This document shows positions 15,423-23,615 of a DNA stretch of 64,000 nucleotides, piece by piece (the stretch's first letter is position 1; each line of letters opens with the position of its first letter). The stretch spans positions 5,594,001 to 5,658,000 of the forward strand of contig NZ_NETK01000001.1 of NCBI RefSeq assembly GCF_002343915.1, given 5' to 3'. The stretch is from Nannocystis exedens. Lineage in GTDB: Bacteria; Myxococcota_A; Polyangia; Nannocystales; Nannocystaceae. The translations under genes were made by a program, and so were the position numbers. The notes beneath the pieces are model-generated. The model was given only the letters and a program-made list of their open reading frames with translations. It was not told where the DNA came from and ran no database searches.

Positions 15423-16076
15423 TCAGCGGTAGATCTTCGCGCGCGCGGTCGTCTCGCGCACGGTCCCGCCGGCGTCGTCGCGCAGCTCGGCGAGCGCGCG
15501 GACGCGGTGCGGCGGGCTGAACGACTGGCCGCAGCGCGGGCCGCCGCATACCCATGTCTCCTGCGTGGCGCGGTACACCGACGAGGCGCGCGCGCAGTGA
15601 GGGCACGCCAGCGGCTGCGCCAGGTGGGCGTAGAGCTTCTTCAGCTTGCTCGGCAGCGGCAGCGGCGGCGGCTCGGCCGGCGGCGGACCGGCGCTGGTCG
15701 GACGGCGCAGCGACACCAGCACGACGTCCTCGCCGGGCATCACCCAGACCCAGCGCGCCGCGTCGGGGAGCCCGGCCAGGGCGTAGCTGTCCTCGTCCTC
15801 GAGGCGGAACGCGAGCGCCTGTCCTTGCGGACAGATCTGCGCGCGGGCCAGGAGCGCGTGGATCGTCGCCGGCGCGGCCTCGCTGACGTACGGGATGGTC
15901 CCGCCGCCGGCGAAGCGGACGACGAAGCCTCGCGGGGAGATCTCGGTGTCCGTCTCGCCGGTGAAGAGCGCCCGCAGGATGCTCGAGGCCCGCGAGTTCG
16001 GTCGCGGCTCGAAGGTCGCGCCTTGCAAGATCTCTCGGACCCGCGCGAAGTGGACGGGCGGGTCGTTGCTCAGCAT
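15423..16076 (-). CDS. hypothetical protein with C-terminal zinc ribbon
   Basis: A 217-residue protein of unknown function. The C-terminal 80 residues contain CPHC and, about 15 residues later, CGGPRCGQSF, a four-cysteine zinc-ribbon-like arrangement; a Pro-rich linker precedes it. The ATG follows the stop of the XRE-EIIA gene by one base, so they are co-transcribed. An exact palindrome at 15820 encodes ICPQGQ in the middle of the protein. The gene is convergent with the Y-RNA array, whose last element ends 16 bp away. Confidence 0.7.
   Translation of the reverse strand: MLSNDPPVHFARVREILQGATFEPRPNSRASSILRALFTGETDTEISPRGFVVRFAGGGTIPYVSEAAPATIHALLARAQICPQGQALAFRLEDEDSYALAGLPDAARWVWVMPGEDVVLVSLRRPTSAGPPPAEPPPLPLPSKLKKLYAHLAQPLACPHCARASSVYRATQETWVCGGPRCGQSFSPPHRVRALAELRDDAGGTVRETTARAKIYR
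15820..15833. repeat. dispersed palindrome, exact core, in coding sequence
   Basis: TGTCC-TTGC-GGACA, extended to six bases per arm (CTGTCC/GGACAG), read in the frame that gives Cys-Pro-Gln-Gly-Gln. Confidence 0.85.
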
Positions 16077-16077
16077 G

Positions 16078-16893
16078 TCAGCCGAACTCGCTCTCGACGT
16101 GGCGCACCCGCCCGAGCGCGGCCTCGGGCGTGCTCGCCTGGCACAGGTCGGCGACGGTGGCGGGCGTGGCCAGCCGCGCGGCCCGGGCCAGCAGCTCGAG
16201 CGGCGAGCGTCCGCCGCCGACGAGCACGAGCAGCATCTGCAGCGGGATATCGTCGGGCGTGGCGACGGGGAGCGGCCGCGCGAGGGTGACGAGCGCGGCG
16301 ACCGGCTGGACGCTGGCGCCGAGGGCGTGCGGGACGGCGACGCCGTGCCCGACGCCGGTCGGTGACTCGCGCTCGCGCTCGCGGATCTCGGCGGCGATCG
16401 CCGCGGCGCTGAGCCCGGGCGCGGCGTTGGCGAGGCGCACGGCGGCGACGTCGATGGCGTCGCCGAGGTAGCTGCACGACAGCTTGAGGATGACGCGCTC
16501 CGGGGCGAGCAGCTCGTGCAGGCGCGGGGTCGCGGGCCCGGCGGTCGCGCCCCGGGCCGGGAACTCGGCCTCGAGGAAGGCGTGGACGCGCGCCAGTTGG
16601 GCGGCGCTGAGCTTGCGGCGGGCGATCTCGAGGAACAGGTAGCTGGCCGAAGGGACATCCTCGAGGTAGCGGGCGACGAACGGCGAGACGCGCTGGGCCA
16701 GGTCGATGAGGAGGGTCGGCGGGAGGTCGAGCGCGCGGGCGATCGCCATCAGGCGGTCGGGCGTGGGGGCCTGGTCGTGGCCGTTCTCGACCCGGCTGAG
16801 GTACGCGCTCGAGACGCCGATCTTCTGCGCGAGGGCGCGGAGGCTGACGCCGGCGTCGACGCGGAGGAGGCGGAGGGTGGCGCCGAAGTGCAT
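16078..16893 (-). CDS. XRE-family regulator fused to a PTS EIIA-like domain
   Basis: A 271-residue protein. Residues about 5-65 are an XRE helix-turn-helix (LRALAQKIGVSSAYLSRVENG). Residues about 125-265 resemble the PTS EIIA type-2/nitrogen domain; GVGHGVAVPHA corresponds to the active-site segment whose histidine is phosphorylated. The fusion suggests a transcription factor sensing phosphorelay state. It lies between the zinc-ribbon gene (1-bp gap) and the cation/proton antiporter (26-bp gap), so it may regulate that antiporter. EIIA-Ntr proteins are known to affect potassium transport in other bacteria; a link here is inference. Confidence 0.8.
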   Translation of the reverse strand: MHFGATLRLLRVDAGVSLRALAQKIGVSSAYLSRVENGHDQAPTPDRLMAIARALDLPPTLLIDLAQRVSPFVARYLEDVPSASYLFLEIARRKLSAAQLARVHAFLEAEFPARGATAGPATPRLHELLAPERVILKLSCSYLGDAIDVAAVRLANAAPGLSAAAIAAEIRERERESPTGVGHGVAVPHALGASVQPVAALVTLARPLPVATPDDIPLQMLLVLVGGGRSPLELLARAARLATPATVADLCQASTPEAALGRVRHVESEFG

Positions 16894-16919
16894 GGGGGCT
16901 CGCGGGGGATGATACGCGA

Positions 16920-19040
16920 CTAGCCGTGCGCGACCGCGTCGGCTTGCGGCTCGGTGAGCGGGCGCGGCCGTCGTTGCGCCGGCTGGGCCCGCTCGTGGTG
17001 GTGGACGACGAGGAAGGAGGTCGGGCAGCGGGTCATGATCTGGTCGGGCGAGAGCGGGGCGGCCCCGAGCACGACGAGGTCCTGGCCCAGGGCGGCCTTG
17101 ACGACCAGGTCGACGGCCTTGTTGCCGTCGTCGACGGCCTCGACGACCGTGACCTTGTCGGCGGCCATGCCGGCGAGGAAGGCGTCGACGCGCGGGGCGT
17201 CGGCGTTGCGGAAGCGGATCCGCAGGATCGTGACCTCGGCGCCGACGGCGAAGGCCATGCGCCGCGCGAGGCGGACCGCGAGCTCGTCGTGGGGCGCGCC
17301 GCAGAACGGGACCAGCACGCGGCGCACGGCCGTGAGGTCGCGGCTGACGAGGACGGCGACGTCGGCCCGCGCGTCCTTCATGACGTCGTGCACGGTGCCG
17401 CCGAGGAGGGCCTGACCGAACAGGGTCTTGTGCCAGCCGAGGAGGATCAGGTCGACGTCCTTGACCTCGGCGACGCTGCAGATGTCGCGCGCGGGCTCGC
17501 CGGAGACGAACGACATCGGCCGCACGTTGAGGCCGTGGTCGCGGCTGCGCGCGAGCAGGGGCTCGAGGGCGCCCGGGCTCTCGGGGCTGTGCTCGTCCTC
17601 GAGCAAGGTGGAGGTACGCTCGGCGGGCCGGTGCAGCTGAAGGCCGTAGAGGCGGTCGGAGGCGGTCTGCTTGCCGACCAGGGCGCCGGCGATCTGGGCC
17701 ATGCCGGGGCCGGAGCGGTCGAACGCGACGCACATCAGGACGCTGAAGCCCTCGGGCAAGGTGACGCGCGTGTCGGGCTGCGGCGGGTCGATCACGTCCG
17801 CTGCCAGCAGCTCCGGCGGGTAGACGACCTGCAGGATCGGCGTGGTCATGAAGGTGGTGACCAGCGCCATCAGCACCATCATCGTGAACAGGGTCGGCGA
17901 GATCACGCCGAGCTCGAGGCCGATGTTGAGGACGATCAGCTCCATCAGCCCGCGGGTGTTCATCAAGATCCCGAGGGCCGTCGACTCGCGCCAGCCGAGG
18001 CCGGTCCAGCGCGCGGCGACGTAGCTGCCGCCGAACTTGCCGAGGCAGGCGACGGCGATGATGAGCGCGCACTGGATCCACGCCTCGGGCGTGTTGAGCA
18101 GGCCGATCTGGGTGCGCAGGCCGCTGAGGGCGAAGAAGGTCGGCAGCAGGACGATGACGACGATGTCCTCGAGCTTCTCGGCCAGCACGCGGGCGAAGCC
18201 GCCTTCGCGCGGGATGATCGCGCCCATCAAGAAGGCGCCGAACAGCGCGTGGATGCCGATCAGCTCGGTCGCCCAGGCCGACAGGAACAGCAGCACGAAG
18301 GTGACGGCGACGATGTTCTGCGTCAGGCCCTCGCGGCCGGTGCCGCGCGCGGCGACGCGGGCGAGGAACGGGCGCACGAGCAGCAGCATCCCCAGCGTGT
18401 AGGCGACGGCGAGGACGGTGGTGACGATGGCCTCGGTCAGCGCGGTGGCGCGGACGATCGAGACGACGAAGGCGAGGATGCACCAGGCGGTGACGTCGTC
18501 GACGGCGGCGCAGGTGATGGTGACGGCGCCGACCTTGGTGCGGAGCAGGCGGCGTTCGGTGAGGATGCGCGCCAGCACCGGGAAGGCGGTGATGCTCATC
18601 GCCGCGCCCATGAACAGGGTGAACGACGAGAAGGCGACGCCCTCGGGCATCAGCGTCGGGTGGATGTAGAGCGCCAGCACGGCGCCGAGGGCGAACGGGA
18701 CGACGATGCTCGTGTGGCTGATGAGCACCGAGGTGTGGCCGCGCCCGCGCAGCAGGCCGAGGTCCATCTCGAGGCCGACCAGGAACATGAAGAGGATCAG
18801 CCCGACCTGGCTCAGCATGCCGAGGATCCCGAGCGAGGCCGCGGGGAACAGCGCGGCCTCGACGTCGGGTGCGACGAGGCCGAGCAGCGAGGGCCCGAGC
18901 AGGATGCCGGCGACGACCTCGGCGATCACGAGCGGCTGGTGGATCTTCCGCGCCGCCAGGCCGAGCAGGCGCGCCGTGACGATGATGACGACGAGCTGCG
19001 CGATCAGGAGGCAGAGCGGGCTGTGCAGGAGAAACGCCAT
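16920..19040 (-). CDS. CPA2-family cation/proton antiporter with tandem Usp domains
   Basis: A 706-residue protein. Residues about 5-430 hold 12-13 membrane helices of the Na+/H+ exchanger fold, including VVAGILLGPSLLG, FLVGLEMDL and the unwound-helix segments ITCAAVDDVTAW and GAFLMGAIIPR. The last 270 residues are two cytoplasmic universal-stress-protein-like domains (starting near FSVLMCVAFDRSG and RRVLVPFCGAPHDE). The ATG at 19040 starts just before the first helix. It probably exchanges K+ or Na+ for protons. The AT-rich TTAAGTGCTCGCTTAT just upstream contains an imperfect dyad, AAGTGCTCGCTT. Confidence 0.88.
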   Translation of the reverse strand: MAFLLHSPLCLLIAQLVVIIVTARLLGLAARKIHQPLVIAEVVAGILLGPSLLGLVAPDVEAALFPAASLGILGMLSQVGLILFMFLVGLEMDLGLLRGRGHTSVLISHTSIVVPFALGAVLALYIHPTLMPEGVAFSSFTLFMGAAMSITAFPVLARILTERRLLRTKVGAVTITCAAVDDVTAWCILAFVVSIVRATALTEAIVTTVLAVAYTLGMLLLVRPFLARVAARGTGREGLTQNIVAVTFVLLFLSAWATELIGIHALFGAFLMGAIIPREGGFARVLAEKLEDIVVIVLLPTFFALSGLRTQIGLLNTPEAWIQCALIIAVACLGKFGGSYVAARWTGLGWRESTALGILMNTRGLMELIVLNIGLELGVISPTLFTMMVLMALVTTFMTTPILQVVYPPELLAADVIDPPQPDTRVTLPEGFSVLMCVAFDRSGPGMAQIAGALVGKQTASDRLYGLQLHRPAERTSTLLEDEHSPESPGALEPLLARSRDHGLNVRPMSFVSGEPARDICSVAEVKDVDLILLGWHKTLFGQALLGGTVHDVMKDARADVAVLVSRDLTAVRRVLVPFCGAPHDELAVRLARRMAFAVGAEVTILRIRFRNADAPRVDAFLAGMAADKVTVVEAVDDGNKAVDLVVKAALGQDLVVLGAAPLSPDQIMTRCPTSFLVVHHHERAQPAQRRPRPLTEPQADAVAHG

Positions 19041-19133
19041 GATGCCTCGTTCGTCGGTGATTAAGTGCTCGCTTATCACCGGCCCGCGGCGGGCGTCAAT
19101 CCGGGCCGAGGCCCCCGGCAGTCGCCGCGAGCG

Positions 19134-19586
19134 CTACACCGGGCGCACGTTGTAGCGCCGCCGCAGCGCGGCGATCGGCACGTCGAGGGACCGAGCATAG
19201 TCGAAGAAGGGCCACGGCGCGCTCATGCGACGGGCGCGTACGATCGCGCGGAGCACCCGCGGGAGCGCGCGAGCGCTGCCGGCGGTCAGGTTCCACCAGC
19301 CGATCTGCTGGATGATGCCGGCGATCTCCGGGCGCCCCAGGTAGGAGGCGTAGCGCCGCAGGCCGACGTCCGAGCCGAAGATCGTCCAGGTGTCGGCGAC
19401 GGCCTCGTCCTCGACGGTGGTGCCGAGGCCGAACAGGACGTGGCAGGCGTCGTGGGCGCGGATGAACTCGCGCAGCTCGCCGTCGCCGGGCGGCAAGAGG
19501 CCGGGGTTGGCGGCGGCGAACGCTTCGAGGCCCTCGGCGAGGGTGAGCGGGCAGTCGGGCGCGAGGTAGGCTGGCTTTTGGGTCAT
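19134..19586 (-). CDS. Coq4-like protein
   Basis: A 150-residue protein with HDACH and a glutamate eleven residues on (His45, Asp46, His49, Glu61), the HDxxH-x11-E signature of Coq4-like proteins, here in a more diverged context (VLFGLGTTVEDEAVADTW). It is the third such protein in this window. The ATG at 19586 was chosen because the upstream in-frame extension is basic and low-complexity. The substrate or partner is unknown. Confidence 0.6.
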   Translation of the reverse strand: MTQKPAYLAPDCPLTLAEGLEAFAAANPGLLPPGDGELREFIRAHDACHVLFGLGTTVEDEAVADTWTIFGSDVGLRRYASYLGRPEIAGIIQQIGWWNLTAGSARALPRVLRAIVRARRMSAPWPFFDYARSLDVPIAALRRRYNVRPV

Positions 19587-19677
19587 GTCACTCCGGGCGC
19601 GCGCAGCGAGCGTCGGCATGATCATGGCACGGACGCGCCGCGGCGACCGACGGCGACCGCTCGGCGGGCTCGGCGCT

Positions 19678-19691
19678 TGTCCGGCCGGACA
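19678..19691. repeat. dispersed palindrome, exact core, intergenic
   Basis: TGTCC-GGCC-GGACA is palindromic through its spacer as well. It lies in the 120-bp gap downstream of the pentapeptide-repeat gene. Confidence 0.85.
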
Positions 19692-19706
19692 TGCCCCTTC
19701 AACAGC

Positions 19707-21221
19707 TCACCCCGGCGCGTTGGGGGCGGCGGCCTTGGCCTCGGCGAGGATCGCTCGCGCCGCGTCGATGCCGGCGGCGGCGCGCAGGCGGGTCATGGCC
19801 TCGCGGTTCTTGGCGTTCTGCGCCGGGCTGACGCCGAGCTTGGCGGCGTAGTCGTCGCTGTAGACGCCGAGCCACCACCAGGCGGCGGCGCGGACCTTGG
19901 GGACCAGCGGGGTGCGGTCGACGGCGCTGAGGTCGGCGAGGGCGAGGTCGGCGTCGGTGAGGTCGGCGCTGGCGAGGTCGCACTGGGCGAAGTCGACGCC
20001 GCCGAGGTTGGCGCTGCCGAGCTGGGCCTGCTTGAGCACGGCCTTGCGCAGGCTGGCGCGGGTGAGGTCGGCGCGCACGAGGTTGGCGTCGGTGAGGACG
20101 GCGTCGACGAGGACCGCGTCGACGAGCTTGGCGTCGGTGAGGTTGGCGCCGCTGAGGTCGGTGCGCGCGAGCTGGGAGATCGACAGGTCGGCCAGGGCCA
20201 GGTTGGCGCCGGGGAACTTGGCGTCGTAGAGCGCGGCCTGGCGGATGCTGACGCCCGGGAGCTGCACCTGCGGCAGCTCGGTGCTGTGCAGGTCGACGTG
20301 GTCGAGGAAGGCGCGCGACAGGTCGATCTCGCTGACGTCGACGTTGGTCGCCGACAGGTAGCGCAGCACCTGCTCCTGCTCGGGGCTCTTGATCTGCTCG
20401 GTCACGCTGTTCGAGACCGGGTCGACGCCCTTGTACGGCTGCAGCTGCGAGACGGTCGCGGTGATCAGGAGACGTGTCCCCTGGGTCAGCTTCTTGCGGT
20501 CGTCGTCGGAGCCGGGCTTGCCCGGGTCGCCCGCGATCGCGGCGAACACCTCACGCGCGGTGGTCTGGCGGCGGTCGGCGATGCTGAGCGCGATCTCGAC
20601 GGCCTGGCGCTTCTCCTCGAACTCGAGCTGCTTGATCGTCAGGTCGGTCTGGACCCGGATGAGCTCGTTCTGCTCGGTCATCCGCTCGACCTGCATGAAC
20701 GAGGTGAGGAACACGGCGAAGCTGATCGCGCTGCCGAGCACCGCGAACAGGGCCGACAGCGCGGCCATGCGGAAGAAGGCGGCGAGGCCGAGGCCGGCGA
20801 CCTCCTCGACCGCGGGGCGCAGGCGACGGAGCCGCTCCCAGATACCCGGGAGGTGGCTCATGTCGCGCTGCAGGACCACCACCGCGAGCTCGTCGCCGAG
20901 GCCCGGCAGCTCGCTGCCGGCCTGGCGCAGCATCTGAAGGCCGTGCCGCTGCAGGCGCTTGCGGCGCGCCTCGAACAGATAGTGGCCGACCACGGCGCCG
21001 AAGATCAGCGCGGCCAGGACGAGCATCAGGCCGCTGGCGATGTACCAGGCGGCGTCGAGCTTGAGCGCGACCCCGCCGAGGAGCGCCAGCACGACGCCCA
21101 CCGCCATGCCCTTGATCATCGACGGTTCGGTGAACCACAGGACCAGGCGGACGATGGGGTTGCGCGACGGGCGGAACGGGGGCGGCGACGAGGGCGAGGT
21201 CACGGGCAGCGGCTGGTTCAT
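19707..21221 (-). CDS. pentapeptide-repeat membrane protein
   Basis: A 504-residue protein. Two adjacent membrane helices near the N terminus (about 35-80) and one near 155-180 are followed by a coiled-coil-like stretch (ERMTEQNELIRVQTDLTIKQ). A pentapeptide-repeat quadrilateral helix spans about 310-440, with repeated A(D/N)L units such as LSGANLTDAKLVDAVLVDAVL, and a capping C-terminal domain follows. The target is unknown. TATAGT (21243-21248, reverse strand) about 21 bases before the ATG is a good -10. Confidence 0.85.
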   Translation of the reverse strand: MNQPLPVTSPSSPPPFRPSRNPIVRLVLWFTEPSMIKGMAVGVVLALLGGVALKLDAAWYIASGLMLVLAALIFGAVVGHYLFEARRKRLQRHGLQMLRQAGSELPGLGDELAVVVLQRDMSHLPGIWERLRRLRPAVEEVAGLGLAAFFRMAALSALFAVLGSAISFAVFLTSFMQVERMTEQNELIRVQTDLTIKQLEFEEKRQAVEIALSIADRRQTTAREVFAAIAGDPGKPGSDDDRKKLTQGTRLLITATVSQLQPYKGVDPVSNSVTEQIKSPEQEQVLRYLSATNVDVSEIDLSRAFLDHVDLHSTELPQVQLPGVSIRQAALYDAKFPGANLALADLSISQLARTDLSGANLTDAKLVDAVLVDAVLTDANLVRADLTRASLRKAVLKQAQLGSANLGGVDFAQCDLASADLTDADLALADLSAVDRTPLVPKVRAAAWWWLGVYSDDYAAKLGVSPAQNAKNREAMTRLRAAAGIDAARAILAEAKAAAPNAPG

Positions 21222-21242
21222 CGCGGGCTCGGGGCGGGGCGC

Positions 21243-21248
21243 ACTATA
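21243..21248 (-). promoter_or_regulatory. candidate -10 box (TATAGT) for the pentapeptide-repeat gene
   Basis: On the reverse strand TATAGT lies 21 bases before the ATG at 21221. The forward mutA -10 candidate is 21 bp away, so the two divergent promoters overlap. Confidence 0.45.
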
Positions 21249-21269
21249 GCTGGTCGCACGCCCGCGGCG

Positions 21270-21275
21270 TATCAT
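21270..21275 (+). promoter_or_regulatory. candidate -10 box (TATCAT) for mutA
   Basis: TATCAT ends 6 bases before the GTG at 21282, implying a leaderless mutAB transcript. Confidence 0.4.
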
Positions 21276-21281
21276 CGGCGC

Positions 21282-23615
21282 GTGGCGGACGACGACGCGA
21301 CGCGCGACAGCCTCTGCGGATTCCCCCCGGTCACGCTCGCCGACTGGCGCGAGCTTGCCACGCGCGAGCTGGGGGGCGCCTCCACCCAAAAACTCGTGGC
21401 CCGCACGCCCGAGGGCCTGGAGCTCGCGCCCCTGGTGACCGCCGAGGACGTCGGCGCCGCCGTGCCGCGCGCGCCGCTGCTGGCCCGCTCCCGCCGCGGC
21501 TGGGCGGTCGCCCAGGAGTACCGGCAGACGCGGGCCCACGCGGCCGGGGCGGCGGCGGCCGACGACCTGTCCCACGGGACAGAAGCGGCGTGGTTCGTGC
21601 TCGACGAGGCCGTGGCGGCCGGGGTGGCGAGCGGGCGCGCAGCGGCGGGCGAGGGCGCGGCGGGCGGGGACGCAGACAGCGGCCGCGCCGAGGCCGCGGC
21701 GAGCGAGCGCGAGGTCGCAAAGAGTGGCCGCACGGCGGCCACCGAGGTCGCGGCGGGCGAGCGCGAGGTGGCAAAGCGCGGCCGCACCGCGGTCGCGGCG
21801 AGCGAGGGCGCGGGCGTCGGGCGCGGCAGCGAAGGCCGCGCGCGCGCCGGGGTGGTCGTCGGCGACGCGGCCGACGTCGCGGCGCTGCTCGCGGGCGTCG
21901 ACCTGGCCCGGGCCGAGGTGGTGATCGACGCGGGCGTGCGGGCGCTGCCGGTCGCGGCGGCGCTGGCGGCGGAGGCCGAGCGGCGCAACGTCGCGCCCGG
22001 GCAGCTGCGCGGGGCGGTCGCCGGCGACCCGCTGGCGCTGCTGCTCGCGGTCGGCGAGATCGGCTGGTCGATCGAACATGTCTATCAGGACATGGCCGAA
22101 TTGACAGGCTGGGCGCGGGCGACGGCGCCGGGCCTGCGCACCGCGCTGGTCGACGCGACCGCGTGGCACGAGGCCGGGGCGAGCGCGGCCGACGAGATCG
22201 CGGGGGCGCTGGCGGTCGCGCTGGAGCACCTGCGCGGGCTCGTGCGCGCGGGGGCGACGATCGACGCGGCCGCCGAGGCGCTGCTGTTCGTGCTGGCGGT
22301 CGGGCGCGACCTGCCGCTCGAGCTGGCCAAGCTGCGGGCGGCCCGGAGCCTGTGGGCCCGGGTCGCGGCCGCCTGCGGCGTCGGTCCCGAAGGACAGGTG
22401 ATGCGGCTGCACGCGCGGGCGTCGCGGCGCGAGCTGAGCAACCTCGACCCGTGGGTCAACCTGATCCGCGCGACCACGGAGGGCGTCACGGCGGCGCTCG
22501 GCGGCGCCGACTCGGTGGCCTTGCCCGCCCTCGACGAGGCGCTCGGCGAGCCGTCGCCGCTCGGGCGCCGGCTGGCCCGCAACACGCAATTGCTGCTGCG
22601 CGACGAGTCGCACCTCGGCGCGGTGCAGGACCCGGCCGGCGGCAGCTACTCGATCGAGCGCACGACCGAGGCGCTGGCGCGGGCGGCGTGGGACCGGCTG
22701 CAGGCGATCGAGCGCGAGGGCGGCCTTTTGGCGTCGCTGCGCGCGGGGGCGGTGCAGGAGCGCGCGGCCGCGGCCGCGCGGGCGCAGGAGCAGGCGGTGG
22801 CGACGCTGCGGCTGCCGATCGTCGGCGCGAGCCGCTACGCGGCGCGGCCGATGGGCCCGCGGCTGGGGGCCCAGGCCGAGCGCGACGCGGCAGCGCCGGG
22901 CGCGGGCGAGCGCGGCGCGGGCGACCCGGGCTCCGCGGGCCGGTCGACGAGGCCGAGCGAGGGCGAGGCGGCGGTTGGCGACGCCGGGCGCGCGGGGGCG
23001 AGTCGCTCGGCCGGGCGCGACGCGGCTGTCCCAGAGGACCTGTCGCATGCGCCATGGCCGGACGTACATGCACTTCGGAGCATGTCCGAAGTGCAAGCCA
23101 AGTTCGTGGCCGGTCGCGGGCTCGGCGGGTTCGTCCGGCCGGGGCCCGGGGAGCGGGTGACGCCGCTCGGGCGCGGGCGCCTGGCGGCCCCGTTCGAGGC
23201 GCTGCGGGCCCGCGGGGAGGCGCTCGGCTCGCCGAAGGTCGCGCTGGTGCCGTTCGGCACGGCGAGCGAGGTGCGGCCGCGGGTCGAGTACGCGCGGGCC
23301 TACTTCCCGGTCGGCGGCTTCGAGGTGGTCGAGGCCGAGGCGACGGAGGAGCTGCAGGTGGCGGCGGCGCGGTTCGCCAACAGCGGGGCCCGGGTCGCCG
23401 TGATCTGCGGGACCGACGCTCGCTACGCGACGGCGGTGCCGGAGCTGGTGCCCGGGCTCAAAGCCGCGGGCGCGCGGGTGATCGTGCTGGCCGGCCGGCC
23501 CAAGGACCAGTGGGAGGCGCTCGCGGCCGCGGGCGTCGATGTGTTCATCGCCGCCGGCGCCGACGTCCTGGCGGCGCTCGGCGCGGTGCAGCAGCGCCTG
23601 GAGGTGCACGCGTGA
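21282..23615 (+). CDS. mutA: methylmalonyl-CoA mutase small subunit
   Basis: The non-catalytic subunit of B12-dependent methylmalonyl-CoA mutase, which interconverts methylmalonyl-CoA and succinyl-CoA. Family features include FPPVTLADWRELA near the start, the barrel segment ending DPAGGSYSIERTTEALA and a degenerate C-terminal B12-type domain lacking DxHxxG. At 777 residues it is about 140 longer than usual. The excess is in two Ala/Gly/Arg/Glu-rich inserts at about residues 105-190 and 530-610. The first contains an 18-residue imperfect tandem repeat (EREVAKSGRTA / EREVAKRGRTA); the second is partly encoded by palindromes (23030-23094). The GTG start follows a candidate -10. Confidence 0.92.
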   Translation: MADDDATRDSLCGFPPVTLADWRELATRELGGASTQKLVARTPEGLELAPLVTAEDVGAAVPRAPLLARSRRGWAVAQEYRQTRAHAAGAAAADDLSHGTEAAWFVLDEAVAAGVASGRAAAGEGAAGGDADSGRAEAAASEREVAKSGRTAATEVAAGEREVAKRGRTAVAASEGAGVGRGSEGRARAGVVVGDAADVAALLAGVDLARAEVVIDAGVRALPVAAALAAEAERRNVAPGQLRGAVAGDPLALLLAVGEIGWSIEHVYQDMAELTGWARATAPGLRTALVDATAWHEAGASAADEIAGALAVALEHLRGLVRAGATIDAAAEALLFVLAVGRDLPLELAKLRAARSLWARVAAACGVGPEGQVMRLHARASRRELSNLDPWVNLIRATTEGVTAALGGADSVALPALDEALGEPSPLGRRLARNTQLLLRDESHLGAVQDPAGGSYSIERTTEALARAAWDRLQAIEREGGLLASLRAGAVQERAAAAARAQEQAVATLRLPIVGASRYAARPMGPRLGAQAERDAAAPGAGERGAGDPGSAGRSTRPSEGEAAVGDAGRAGASRSAGRDAAVPEDLSHAPWPDVHALRSMSEVQAKFVAGRGLGGFVRPGPGERVTPLGRGRLAAPFEALRARGEALGSPKVALVPFGTASEVRPRVEYARAYFPVGGFEVVEAEATEELQVAAARFANSGARVAVICGTDARYATAVPELVPGLKAAGARVIVLAGRPKDQWEALAAAGVDVFIAAGADVLAALGAVQQRLEVHA
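21568..21581. repeat. dispersed palindrome, exact core, in mutA
   Basis: TGTCC-CACG-GGACA with one more base pair on each side (CTGTCC/GGACAG), read as Asp-Leu-Ser-His-Gly-Thr. Confidence 0.85.
22077..22094. repeat. palindrome variant in mutA
   Basis: CATGTC, six-base spacer, GACATG; arms overlap the family consensus but are shifted by one base. Confidence 0.6.
23031..23094. repeat. palindrome cluster in the second mutA insert
   Basis: TGTCC-CAGA-GGACC near 23031 is followed by a perfect 9-bp hairpin, GCACTTCGG-AGCATGT-CCGAAGTGC, at 23070-23094. The segment codes for part of an apparently non-conserved insert in the protein. Confidence 0.7.

Noticed and set aside
16926..19064. A long forward open frame opposite the antiporter gene.
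   Set aside because: The reverse strand encodes a clear 13-helix transporter with Usp domains; the forward frame is Asp/Gly/Arg/Gln-rich, typical of antisense GC-rich DNA.
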